Shown: positions 8,494 through 15,857 of the stretch, in pieces | Numbering within the stretch: the stretch's first letter is position 1 | Layout of the letters: every line of letters begins with the position of its first letter | Origin: Rhodospirillaceae bacterium | GTDB lineage: Bacteria; Pseudomonadota; Alphaproteobacteria; JAEULC01 | DNA length: 36,711 bases | Reading direction: 5' to 3' | Assembly (NCBI GenBank): GCA_023266845.1 | Contig: JAHFPH010000020.1 | Coordinates: 1 to 36,711, forward strand | Translations under genes and position numbers: made by a program | Notes under the pieces: model-generated | Seen by the model: only the letters and a program-made list of their open reading frames with translations | Databases searched by the model: none | What the model was told of the DNA's origin: nothing

Positions 8494-9486
8494 ATGGTTC
8501 GCCGTTTGATCGCTTCCGGCGTTTGCCTGTCCGCCCTGTTCTTGCTGGCTTTTTCGCCCGCGCGCGCCGAGGCGCCGAGCATGGACGAGCTTACCCAGGC
8601 CGTCGTCCGGGTGAAGACCTTCGTGCGCAGCGATTCGCGCACTGCCGCCACCTTGGGCACCGAGCGCGAGGGCACCGGCACGCTGATCGGCGGCGACGGG
8701 CTGGTCGTGACCATCGGCTATCTGATCCTCGAGGCCGACCGGGTCGAGCTGACCGCGGGCGGCAAGAAGGTCGCGGCCGAGATCGTGGGCTACGACTATG
8801 AAAGCGGCTTCGGCCTGGTGCGCGCGCTGACCAAGATCGCGGCCAAGCCGGTGAAGCTCGGCGATTCCTCGGGCGTGAAGGTCAAGGACCGCGTGCTGGC
8901 GGTCAACTTCAACGGCGCCGACAACGCGCGCGCGGCGCTTGTCGTGTCGCGGCGCGAATTCGCCGGCTATTGGGAATACATGCTGAACAGCGCCATCTTC
9001 ACCGCGCCGCCGCTGATGGATTGGAGCGGTGCGGCGCTGATCGACGCCGAGGGGCGGCTGGTCGGCGTCGGCTCGCTGATCGTCAACGACCCGATGGACG
9101 GCGGCGATATCGGGCCGGGCAACATGTTCGTGCCGATCGACGAGTTGAAGCCGATCATGGCCGACCTGATGACCCAGGGGCGTCCGTCCACCCCGCCCCG
9201 GCCGTGGATCGGAATCAACTCCGAGGAAGTGCGCGGGCGGCTGTTCGTGTCGCGCGTCTCGCCCGGCACGCCGGCGGAAAAGGCGGGTCTCAAGAAGGGC
9301 GACATCATCCTGGGCGTGGGCGGCAAGCCGGTCGGCTCGCTCGCCGAGTTCTACAAGGCGATGTGGTCGTCCGGCCCGGCCGGCACGGATATCAGGCTCA
9401 ACCTGCTGCAGGGCGTGGCCCCGTCCGAGGTGACGGTCAAATCGATGGACCGTTACAACTGGCTGAAGATGAATCGCAGCTATTGA
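8494..9486 (+). CDS. Exported HtrA-like PDZ protein, catalytically dead
   Basis: A 330-residue protein with a signal peptide (Arg3-Arg4, hydrophobic stretch 5-20, cleavage after ARA at 23-25), a trypsin-like domain (about 30-200) and one PDZ domain (about 235-315, with VSPGTPAEKAGLKKGDIILG). It aligns with DegP/HtrA strand by strand: GTGTLIGGDGLVVTIGYLI takes the place of the GSG...LTNNHVV segment, so the catalytic His is Tyr76. VGYDYESGFGLVR replaces the VGxDPxSDxALI segment, so the catalytic Asp is Gly105. DWSGAAL replaces GNSGGAL, so Ser178 remains. With two of three triad residues gone it should not cleave peptides, and is more likely a periplasmic binding or chaperone protein, or a regulator of a partner protease. 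It converges on the thioesterase gene 9 bases away. Confidence 0.85.
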   Translation: MVRRLIASGVCLSALFLLAFSPARAEAPSMDELTQAVVRVKTFVRSDSRTAATLGTEREGTGTLIGGDGLVVTIGYLILEADRVELTAGGKKVAAEIVGYDYESGFGLVRALTKIAAKPVKLGDSSGVKVKDRVLAVNFNGADNARAALVVSRREFAGYWEYMLNSAIFTAPPLMDWSGAALIDAEGRLVGVGSLIVNDPMDGGDIGPGNMFVPIDELKPIMADLMTQGRPSTPPRPWIGINSEEVRGRLFVSRVSPGTPAEKAGLKKGDIILGVGGKPVGSLAEFYKAMWSSGPAGTDIRLNLLQGVAPSEVTVKSMDRYNWLKMNRSY

Positions 9487-9495
9487 CGGCCGTTC

Positions 9496-9984
9496 CTATT
9501 TCGATTTCCGCTCCAGGCTGATCGCCCTGCCCGCCTCCGCCGGGCGCGGCAGGCGGTCGTGCGCCGCTTGCAGCGTTTTCAACCTCGCCATCGCGTCGGC
9601 CGGGATCGGCGCGGCGCGGCGCGTGTCCAGGTTCACGTGCAGCGCCATGATCTCGTTGGCCGCCGCAAGGTAGCCCTCGCGCGCGTGATGCATGTGATGC
9701 AGGAAGTGCAGGCGCTTGGCGTCGCGGCCCAGAAGATAGGTGGAAAAGCGCATCGGATCGCCGCCGACCAGCTCGCGGTGATAGACCACGTGCGTCTCGA
9801 GAACGAAGAGCGACCCGCGGGTGGCGCGCATATAGGCCGCGCCCAGCCCCACATGATCGAACAGCCTGTCGCTCGCGTGGTCGAACGCCAGCACGTAATA
9901 GGCTAGGTTCATATGCCCGTTATAGTCCAGCCATTCCGGCCGGACCGTTTCTTCATGCAGCGTCAGCGGACCGTTTCCATCCAT
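9496..9984 (-). CDS. Hotdog-fold acyl-CoA thioesterase
   Basis: A 162-residue 4HBT-type thioesterase. The conserved segment PEWLDYNGHMNLAYYV (residues 16-31) contains the active-site Asp20 and the N-G-H-M-N loop typical of the branch that includes betainyl-CoA thioesterases of carnitine catabolism and many uncharacterised relatives. The remainder has the five-strand hotdog pattern with HVVYHRELVGGDPM. The 30-residue tail (MARLKTLQAAHDRL onward) resembles that branch. Substrate cannot be assigned: no carnitine dehydrogenase is adjacent. It is divergent from the BASS transporter with only 30 bases between start codons, so the two may be coexpressed. Confidence 0.78.
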   Translation of the reverse strand: MDGNGPLTLHEETVRPEWLDYNGHMNLAYYVLAFDHASDRLFDHVGLGAAYMRATRGSLFVLETHVVYHRELVGGDPMRFSTYLLGRDAKRLHFLHHMHHAREGYLAAANEIMALHVNLDTRRAAPIPADAMARLKTLQAAHDRLPRPAEAGRAISLERKSK

Positions 9985-9994
9985 GCGCGAACCC

Positions 9995-10001
9995 TATCAT
10001 A
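9995..10001. promoter_or_regulatory. Overlapping divergent -10 elements
   Basis: In the 30-base gap between the thioesterase and transporter start codons the sequence CTATCATAG reads TATCAT on the plus strand (9995-10000) and TATGAT on the minus strand (10001-9996). Each matches five of six bases of TATAAT. If both work, the two mRNAs have leaders of under 10 bases. No good -35 hexamers are visible, so this stays tentative. Confidence 0.35.
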
Positions 10002-10014
10002 GCCGCGTCGCCCG

Positions 10015-10968
10015 ATGATCATCGGCATGCTGTCCCGGCTGGGCGCCCATGGCGCGCTGCTGCTGTTCGCGGGCGTGACGACGGGGCTGCTGCTGCCGCC
10101 CCTGGCGGCGCTCGCCTGGCCGCTGGTGTTGCCCGTGACCTTCGTCCTGTTCGTCGCCTCGGTGGTGCGGCTGGATATGCGGGTGGCGCTCGGCCATGCG
10201 CGCCGGCCGCTCAAAGCCGCGCTGATCGTGGCGGCGATATTGGCCGGCGCACCGCTGCTGGCGGCCGCCGCGCTGCAATTCCTTCCGGCGCCGCCGAGCC
10301 TCGCCCTGTCGGTGATCCTGATGGCGACGTCGACGCCGCTGCTGTCCTCGCCGGCCTTCGCGCTGCTGCTGGGGCTGGAGGCCGAGCTGGCGCTGATCGC
10401 GGTTCTGGGCGCGATGATCCTCGTGCCCCTGACCATGCCGGGCCTGGCGCTGGCGCTGCTGGGCCTCGACATAGATTTGTCACCGATTCAATTCATGGCC
10501 CGGCTCGCGGCGTTCGTGATCCTGGGGTTCGCCGTCGCGGCGCTGCTGCGTTGGCGCGTCGGCCTCAAATGGTTCACCGACAATTCGCGCGCGCTGGACG
10601 GTGTCAACGTGATCCTGCTGGTGATTTTCGCCGTCGGCGTGATGGACGGCGTAACCGTCAAGCTTCTGGCCGATCCGGCGCATGTCCTGTTGTTCGCCGC
10701 CACCGCGTTCGCCGCCAACGTGGTGTTGCAGGCCCTGGGCGCGGCCGTCTTCGCCCCGGCCGGCAGGCGCACGGCGCTGACCGTGGGGCTGATGTTCGGC
10801 TATCGCAACATGGCCCTGCCTTTGGCTGTTCTTGGGACCTCAGCCCCGCCCGATTTCGTGATGTACGTCGCGCTCGCACAACTGCCGATGTACATGCTGC
10901 CGGTCATGACCCTGCCGATCTATCGCCGCTTGCTGGGCCGGAACGCCGCAGATATGAGCAAGGCATGA
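10015..10968 (+). CDS. BASS-family (bile acid:Na+ symporter-like) transporter
   Basis: A 317-residue integral membrane protein with about 10 hydrophobic segments, for example LLLFAGVTTGLLLPPLAAL, SLALSVILMATSTPLLSSPA and VMYVALAQLPMYMLPVMTLP. The segment GLMFGYRNMALPLAVLG near residue 260 matches the conserved second core helix of the BASS superfamily, whose members import bile acids, pyruvate, pantothenate or other organic anions with sodium. The first residues MIIGMLSRLG come from an ATG without a clear ribosome site, and the ATG four codons later is an alternative. Its last bases overlap the next ATG (ATGA), so the micro-ORF and TPR remnant downstream may be translationally coupled. Substrate unknown. 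Confidence 0.72.
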   Translation: MIIGMLSRLGAHGALLLFAGVTTGLLLPPLAALAWPLVLPVTFVLFVASVVRLDMRVALGHARRPLKAALIVAAILAGAPLLAAAALQFLPAPPSLALSVILMATSTPLLSSPAFALLLGLEAELALIAVLGAMILVPLTMPGLALALLGLDIDLSPIQFMARLAAFVILGFAVAALLRWRVGLKWFTDNSRALDGVNVILLVIFAVGVMDGVTVKLLADPAHVLLFAATAFAANVVLQALGAAVFAPAGRRTALTVGLMFGYRNMALPLAVLGTSAPPDFVMYVALAQLPMYMLPVMTLPIYRRLLGRNAADMSKA

Positions 10969-11036
10969 TCGAGCTGGACGACCTGAAGCCCGGGATAACG
11001 CTGCAGGGCCTGGCGGGGCTGGAGCGCGCCGCCTGA
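10965..11036 (+). CDS. 23-residue micro-ORF, possible gene remnant
   Basis: ATG at 10965 overlaps the transporter stop in an ATGA, and its own TGA (11034-11036) overlaps the ATG of the next frame. The peptide begins MIELDDLKPGITLQGLAGLE. The first 15 residues read like the start of a larger soluble protein; the LKPG...GL pattern reminds me of the beginning of some SNF2-type helicases, but that is only a resemblance. It may be a vestige left at the edge of a deletion, or a coupling peptide. Not recognised as a known small protein. Confidence 0.3.
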   Translation: MIELDDLKPGITLQGLAGLERAA

Positions 11037-11287
11037 TGCAGGACACGTTTGCACAGGCCCTTCAGGCAATGCGTGCCGGGCGGCCGGAGGAAGCTGCCGA
11101 CTTGTCCCAGCGCGTCCTGGTGGCGGCGCCGGGACATATCGGCGCCCTCAATCTCCTGGCGCAGATCCGTTTCAAGGCCGGCGTTTTCGACGAGGCCGAG
11201 ACGCTGCTGCGGCGCGCCGGCCCTGCCCGGCATAACCGAATGGGCACAGCTACCTCGACAATTGGTCGCTCAGTGTCGACATGCTAA
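11036..11287 (+). pseudogene. Truncated tandem copy of the TPR gene 5' end
   Basis: An 83-codon frame whose first 62 residues closely copy the beginning of the TPR-methyltransferase gene that starts 313 bases later. RPEEAADLSQRVLVAAPGHI here corresponds to RVAEAERQFLQVLQTAPAHI there, and HIGALNLLAQIRFKAG to HIGALNMLAQIRFKAG. The shared part ends after LLRRA; the remaining 20 residues (GPARHNRMGTATSTIG...) are unrelated and end at a TGC-TAA. The DNA of the shared stretch is similar but not identical (many third-position changes), so the copy is not brand new. It looks like a duplication followed by loss of everything after the second TPR. A short functional TPR protein cannot be excluded. Confidence 0.6.
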
Positions 11288-11348
11288 TTCTCTGACGCAC
11301 CGCTTTGGTGGTACTGAAGGCGGCCCGCGTCAAGGCGGAGGAAGCGGT

Positions 11349-12872
11349 TTGAATCAAGACCCATTCATGCAGGCCGTAGGCGCGTTGCGTGCCGGCCGCG
11401 TCGCCGAGGCCGAGCGGCAATTTTTGCAAGTCTTGCAAACAGCGCCCGCGCATATCGGCGCGTTGAACATGCTGGCGCAAATCCGCTTCAAAGCCGGCGA
11501 CCTCAACGAGGCCGAATCGCTGCTACGCCGCGCGGCGGCCGCCGATCCGCAACACCCCGACACGCATTACAATCTGGGACGGATTCTAGGCGCCAAGGGC
11601 AAGCGCAACGAAGAAATCGCGGCCTATCGCTCGGCGGTGGCCGCCAATCCGCGCCATGCCAACGCGCTTGCCCATCTGGCCGGCGCGTTGGCGACTTCCG
11701 TCCAGCCGACCGAGGCGCTGAAGACCGCGGACAAGGCGCTAGAGCTGGATGCGCGCCATCCCGTTGCGTTGAACAATCGCGGCACCGCGCTGTGGCAGCT
11801 CGGCCGGCGCGACGAAGCGATCCAGAGTCTGCGCCAAGCGACTGCTGTTGCGCCGGATTACGTGGCTGCGCACCGCAATTTGGGCCAATGCCTGCTGGCG
11901 CGCGGCATGGCCGAGGATGCCGTCACCGCCTTTCGCCGCGCGCTCGCGATAGATCCCCATGACCGCGGGGCGGAAGGCGACCTGGCCATGGCGATGCGCG
12001 ACCTGCCGCCGCCTTGGCATTGTTCGATGCTGGCCGACACAAGCCGCAACGCGCTTTATCGCCAGGCCATCGAAGCGGCGATACGGCCCGGAACGCTGGC
12101 GCTGGACATCGGCACGGGCAGCGGCCTGTTGGCGATGATGGCGGCTCGCGGCGGCGCGGAGAAGGTCGTGGCCTGCGAAGCCGACCCGCAGCTTGCCGAC
12201 GTCGCCAAGCAGATCGTCGCGCTGAACGGTTTTTCCGATCGGATTTCGGTCATCGCCCGTCGCTCGACCGACCTGAAACTGGGCGTCGATCTGCCGCGGC
12301 GGGCCGATCTGGTGCTGTCGGAGATTTTCAGCGCGGATCTGATCGGCGAGGGCGTCATCCCGACCATGCATCACGCCATAGCCGAACTCGCCGCGCCCGG
12401 GGCGCGCGTCATCCCGGCGCGCGCCCAGGTCTATGGAACGTTGGTAAATGTGCCGGAGCTGCGCATCACCAACCCGGTGGGGCGAGTCGACGGCTTCGAC
12501 CTGTCCCCGTTCGAGCGGTTCCGCAACAAGGCCGAGGGGATGAATGTGTTTTTGCCGTCCGAGGAGCATGCGCTGCTGAGCGAGCCGACCGAGTTGTTCA
12601 CGTTCGACTTCACCCGGCCGATCGAATTCGAGGGCGAACGGAGCGTGGCGTTCCGCGCCACGGCCGCCGGCGCGGTGCATGCCGTGGTGATGTGGTATCG
12701 GGTGGAGCTCGACGCCGAGCGCGCGGGTTCGACCAGGCCGGGCGGCGAGCTCAAGCACTGGGCAACGCCGCTGTTCTTCTTGGACAGGGACATCGCGGTC
12801 AAGCCCGGCCAAGAGGTCGCCATCGGCGTGCGGCACGACCGCATAACCTGGAGATTCAGCGCCGACGCTTGA
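11349..12872 (+). CDS. TPR protein fused to PRMT7/9-type arginine methyltransferase
   Basis: A 507-residue protein. Residues 1-215 are about six tetratricopeptide repeats; 225-370 are a SAM-binding fold and the rest is a beta-barrel. The enzyme part has all protein arginine methyltransferase signatures: MLADTSRNALYRQAI (the N-terminal Y-x-x-x-I helix), motif I LDIGTGSGLLAMMA from 252, acidic Glu277 after strand 2, the double-E loop LSEIFSADLIGEG with Glu325 and Glu334 nine residues apart, and a THW-like loop KHW at 469-471. The LIGEG form is the PRMT7/PRMT9 type. PRMT9 of animals also pairs TPRs with this domain. The frame is open further upstream, but GGAGGA at 11337-11342 lies 6 bases before TTG 11349; ATG 11367 is the alternative. 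Likely cytoplasmic protein methylation; targets unknown. Confidence 0.85.
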   Translation: MNQDPFMQAVGALRAGRVAEAERQFLQVLQTAPAHIGALNMLAQIRFKAGDLNEAESLLRRAAAADPQHPDTHYNLGRILGAKGKRNEEIAAYRSAVAANPRHANALAHLAGALATSVQPTEALKTADKALELDARHPVALNNRGTALWQLGRRDEAIQSLRQATAVAPDYVAAHRNLGQCLLARGMAEDAVTAFRRALAIDPHDRGAEGDLAMAMRDLPPPWHCSMLADTSRNALYRQAIEAAIRPGTLALDIGTGSGLLAMMAARGGAEKVVACEADPQLADVAKQIVALNGFSDRISVIARRSTDLKLGVDLPRRADLVLSEIFSADLIGEGVIPTMHHAIAELAAPGARVIPARAQVYGTLVNVPELRITNPVGRVDGFDLSPFERFRNKAEGMNVFLPSEEHALLSEPTELFTFDFTRPIEFEGERSVAFRATAAGAVHAVVMWYRVELDAERAGSTRPGGELKHWATPLFFLDRDIAVKPGQEVAIGVRHDRITWRFSADA

Positions 12873-13320
12873 GAGTCGCCTTCTTTTTTCGCTTGGCGGC
12901 TGGCTTGACGGCGGCGTCGGGAATCACCGCGTCGACATCGATCTCCATTAGGTATTCCGGTCGCGCCAGGCCCTTGACGATCAGGCCGGTCGAGACCGGA
13001 TGGACGCCCTTGAGCCATTTGCCGACGACCGTATAGACCGGCTCGCGATAGGCGCGGTCGGTGAGATAGATCGTGATCTTGCAGATATGGTCGAGCTTCC
13101 CGCCCGCTTCCTCCAGCAAGGTTTTCACGCAGCGCATGGCGTTCTCGGCCTGGGCCGCCGGGTCGCCGATGCCGACGATCGAGCCGTCCAGCGCCATCGC
13201 TGTTTGCCCGCGCATGAAGATGCGGTTGCCCGCGCGCACCACCATGCTGAGGTCGTTGTCCAGCTTCTGGTCGGGATAGGCGTCGCGCGTGTTGAATTTT
13301 CGCAGGCGCAGATGGGCCAC
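12856..13320 (-). CDS. Rid (YjgF) family protein, Arg-deficient, basic tail
   Basis: A 154-residue protein of the Rid/YER057c/UK114 fold, with the core SMVVRAGNRIFMRGQTAMAL and KITIYLTDRAYREPVYTVVG. In RidA an arginine in the PARSCVEV segment binds the imine substrate; here that segment reads PVSTGLIVKG, so the arginine is Ser110, and deaminase activity of the RidA type is doubtful. The last 14 residues (AAKRKKKATLKRRR) form a strongly basic tail. The start is GTG 13318-13320 behind AGGAGAG; the longer open frame upstream is inside hpaB-like sequence. It follows the flavin monooxygenase gene by 11 bases, an arrangement seen for Rid proteins in ring-opening pathways. Its 3' end overlaps the end of the convergent TPR gene by 17 bases. 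Confidence 0.85.
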   Translation of the reverse strand: MAHLRLRKFNTRDAYPDQKLDNDLSMVVRAGNRIFMRGQTAMALDGSIVGIGDPAAQAENAMRCVKTLLEEAGGKLDHICKITIYLTDRAYREPVYTVVGKWLKGVHPVSTGLIVKGLARPEYLMEIDVDAVIPDAAVKPAAKRKKKATLKRRR

Positions 13321-13331
13321 GTGCGGCTCTC

Positions 13332-14786
13332 CTAGCTCTTCATCACCCGGTCGGACAGGCCGGCGGCCTTGCGCACGAAATCCAGCGGCTTTTTCCAATC
13401 GAAATTGCGGAACACGGCGTTCAGATGCGCGAAGGGCGGCGACTGCGCGAACAGCTCGAACGTCACGCGATGCCCGGCATAGTCCGAGTTCATCAGGTCG
13501 CGCGCGAAGGCGAGCAGCTTGCGCCGGTCCTCGAACGTCCAGTTCTCGTTGACCGAATAGAACTTCTCCAGCCACTTGCCGGCCTCGGGCTCGGCGAACA
13601 TGGCGCTGTCGGGCGTCACGCAGATCTGCCCGCCGCACAGCTCGCGCGCGATATGCACCATCGCCGGCAGGCGCGAGCAGGCATGCACGCGCCCGGTATA
13701 GAGCAGCGACTGGTTGGGCATCAGCAACCCGCCCGGGCTTTTCTCGGCCGTGGCGATGGCGGCGGTCAGGTGCGCGTTGATGGTCTCGCGGTAGCAGGCC
13801 AGCTCGGCCAGCTTTTCCTGCACCGCCTGCTGCTTTTCCAGCCCGGTCTGGCGCGCGTTATGCAGCGCCGCGCCGATCAGCATGTCGGCGATGTAGAGGA
13901 TGCGCTGCACGAACGGAAACGCGCTGTAGCGGTGCAGGCACGAGCGGATATAGGCCGCGGCGCGGGTGTGGCGGTAGAACAGCACGTTCTCCCAAGGCAC
14001 CAGCACGTTGTCGAATACCAGCAGCGTGTCGACCTCGTCGAACTTGTTGCTGAGGGGATAGTCGGTGGCCGGCCCGCGGCCCGCGAAGCCCGTGCGGCAG
14101 ATATGCTTCAGGCCGGCCGCGTCCATCTCGCAGATGAAGCCCACGGCGTAATCCGACAGCTTGTCGTCGCCCCAATTGGCGATGGTCGGCTTGACGAACG
14201 CCTGGTTGGCGTAGGCCGCGGCGGTCTCGTATTTGGCGCCGCGCACCACGATGCCCTGGTCGGTCTCCTTCACGACATGCAGCAGCATGTCGGGGTCCTG
14301 GTCCTGCGGGCGCTTGGAGCGGTCGCCCTTGGGATCGGTGTTGGCCGAGACGTGGAACGTGTCGCTGCGAATCGTCTTGGCGATGTGGTGCTCGATGTTG
14401 TTGGCGAATTTCGGATCGACCTCGTTCAGCACGTCGCGCCCGTCGTACAGCGACCACATCTCGCCGATGGTCTCGTCGCCGACGCGGATCACCACCCCGC
14501 CGATCTCGTTCATCACCGCGTCCACCGCGCGGCGCTTGGCGTGCCAATCGTCCGCGATGTGCGGCAGCTTGTGAGCGGTGCAGTTCGGCTCGTTGGTGCC
14601 CGCGTCGCGGTACGACATCGTGTCGCGGTATTCGTCCTCGTGCGCCATGTCGTAGATGCGCGCGCGGATATCGACGATCGGCTTGAAGGCGGGATGGACC
14701 GTGACGTCCTTCACCTTCTCGCCGTTGATCCATACCTGCCGCCCGTCGCGGATCGACTCGCGGTATTCCCGCCCCGTTCGGATCAT
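13332..14786 (-). CDS. HpaB-family FADH2-dependent monooxygenase
   Basis: A 484-residue protein of the 4-hydroxyphenylacetate 3-hydroxylase large-subunit family, which uses reduced FAD supplied by a separate reductase to hydroxylate phenols or related rings. Seen in sequence: N-terminal TGREYRESIRDGRQVWINGE, the flavin-site segments HVSANTDPKGDRSKR and GIVVRGAKYETAAAYANQA, FDEVDTLLVFDNVLVPWENV in the middle, and a helical C-terminal domain ending in a phenolic-hydroxylase-type tail. Length matches the family. No HpaC-type reductase lies in the window, so it must borrow one. The Rid protein 11 bases downstream is probably a partner that handles a reactive product. The exact substrate is not predictable; pyrrole- or pyridine-type compounds are as likely as 4-hydroxyphenylacetate. 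Confidence 0.86.
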   Translation of the reverse strand: MIRTGREYRESIRDGRQVWINGEKVKDVTVHPAFKPIVDIRARIYDMAHEDEYRDTMSYRDAGTNEPNCTAHKLPHIADDWHAKRRAVDAVMNEIGGVVIRVGDETIGEMWSLYDGRDVLNEVDPKFANNIEHHIAKTIRSDTFHVSANTDPKGDRSKRPQDQDPDMLLHVVKETDQGIVVRGAKYETAAAYANQAFVKPTIANWGDDKLSDYAVGFICEMDAAGLKHICRTGFAGRGPATDYPLSNKFDEVDTLLVFDNVLVPWENVLFYRHTRAAAYIRSCLHRYSAFPFVQRILYIADMLIGAALHNARQTGLEKQQAVQEKLAELACYRETINAHLTAAIATAEKSPGGLLMPNQSLLYTGRVHACSRLPAMVHIARELCGGQICVTPDSAMFAEPEAGKWLEKFYSVNENWTFEDRRKLLAFARDLMNSDYAGHRVTFELFAQSPPFAHLNAVFRNFDWKKPLDFVRKAAGLSDRVMKS

Positions 14787-14813
14787 CCAAATCCCCCGTC
14801 TTGCCCGGCGGCT

Positions 14814-14819
14814 ATTATA
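14814..14819 (-). promoter_or_regulatory. Perfect -10 hexamer for the monooxygenase operon
   Basis: On the minus strand the bases read TATAAT, a perfect -10 consensus, 27 bases before the monooxygenase ATG. It overlaps the TAA stop of the nucleoside hydrolase, so both roles share the same bases. No matching -35 is visible 16-18 bases upstream, so the site could be coincidental. Confidence 0.35.
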
Positions 14820-15762
14820 GCCTGCCCAGCCTTTCGATCAGCCGCCGGAAGAACGTCTCGTGGTCGATCTTGGCGATCACCGTGCAATTCGGCGACCCGA
14901 GCGGCGGGCGGCGCTTCGGCGCCCACCATTCGACCAGCGTATGCCCCGCTGTGAACTTGCCCTCGGTTTCGACCGCGACATGGCAGAACTTGCCCTGGAA
15001 CAGCTCGGGCCACAGCACATAGGCGACCGCGCAGGGATCATGCAGCGGCCCGCCCTCGGTGCCATAGCGCTCGGAATCGTGCCGGTTGTAGAAATCGAGC
15101 CATGCGGCGACGGTGCGGCCGAGCGGCGTGCCGAGGTTGCGGATCGCCGCCACGCGCGCCGGCGTCGAGATCGCCTGATGCGTCACGTCCAGGCCCAGCA
15201 TGGTCAGCGCCGCGCCGGATTTGAACACGATATCGGCTGCCTCGGGATCGACATGGATGTTGAATTCGGTGGCCGGCGTGACGTTGCCCAGCCCGATCGC
15301 CCCGCCCATCAGCACGATGCCCCTGAGGCGCTTCGCCAGGGTCGGTTCTTTTTTCAGCGCCAAGGCGATATTGGTGAGCGGCGCCACGGGGACCAGCGTC
15401 ACCGCGCCGGCCGGCCGGGCCATCACCGCCTCGACGATGAAATCGGCGGCATGGCGCGGATCGAGCGCCAGCCGGGGATCGGGCAGCACGATGCCGTCGA
15501 GCCCGGTCTTGCCGTGGACCTCCTCGGCCGTCATCAGCGCGCGCTTCAGCGGCCGGTCGGCGCCGGCGAACACCGGCACGTCAGGCCGCCCGGCGAGTTC
15601 GCGCACCTTGCGCGCGTTGAGCGAGGTAAGGCTGAGCGGCACGTTGCCCGCGACCGTGGTTATGCCCAGCACCTCGAACTCCGGGCTGGCTAGGGCCAGC
15701 AGCACGGCGATGGCGTCGTCCTGGCCCGGATCGCAGTCGATGATGACGGAATGTTCGCTCAC
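14815..15762 (-). CDS. Nucleoside hydrolase (IunH family)
   Basis: A 315-residue enzyme that cleaves the N-glycosidic bond of nucleosides to give ribose and base. The family signature DCDPGQDD (residues 9-16) supplies the calcium-binding aspartates. Further ligands and ribose contacts are in LVPVAPLTNIALAL, ATEFNIHVDPEAAD and the C-terminal LHDPCAVAYVL. It starts at GTG 15760-15762, and the stop lies just before the monooxygenase gene on the same strand (28 bases between the coding regions). The base specificity (inosine-uridine or pyrimidine) is not decidable. It is divergent from the glutamine-synthetase-like operon, 95 bases apart. Confidence 0.92.
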   Translation of the reverse strand: MSEHSVIIDCDPGQDDAIAVLLALASPEFEVLGITTVAGNVPLSLTSLNARKVRELAGRPDVPVFAGADRPLKRALMTAEEVHGKTGLDGIVLPDPRLALDPRHAADFIVEAVMARPAGAVTLVPVAPLTNIALALKKEPTLAKRLRGIVLMGGAIGLGNVTPATEFNIHVDPEAADIVFKSGAALTMLGLDVTHQAISTPARVAAIRNLGTPLGRTVAAWLDFYNRHDSERYGTEGGPLHDPCAVAYVLWPELFQGKFCHVAVETEGKFTAGHTLVEWWAPKRRPPLGSPNCTVIAKIDHETFFRRLIERLGRL

Positions 15763-15857
15763 AAGGGCGCCATAGTAGTCAGGGACTTACGCCCTGTCGC
15801 CCCCTTCCCCCTGGACCCTTTTCCAGGCTATCGAATAGCGGCAAGAAGGGGGACTTC
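15763..15857. promoter_or_regulatory. Divergent control region with a palindrome
   Basis: The 95 bases between the nucleoside hydrolase and the ligase operon contain CCTGGA (15810-15815), six bases, TCCAGG (15822-15827), a perfect interrupted palindrome of operator size. On the minus strand TACTAT lies 9 bases before the hydrolase GTG and could be its -10. The ligase start is preceded by a purine-rich AAGAAGGGGGA. No regulator gene is nearby to name a cognate protein. Confidence 0.35.

Noticed and set aside
8346-8714. Long N-terminal extension of the DUF486 frame
   Set aside because: Extra residues are Ser/Pro/Arg-rich, run antisense into the HtrA-like signal peptide, and a ribosome site fits the shorter start.
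13321-13638. Upstream extension of the Rid frame
   Set aside because: It lies inside the monooxygenase coding region in another frame and a GTG with AGGAGAG marks the real start.
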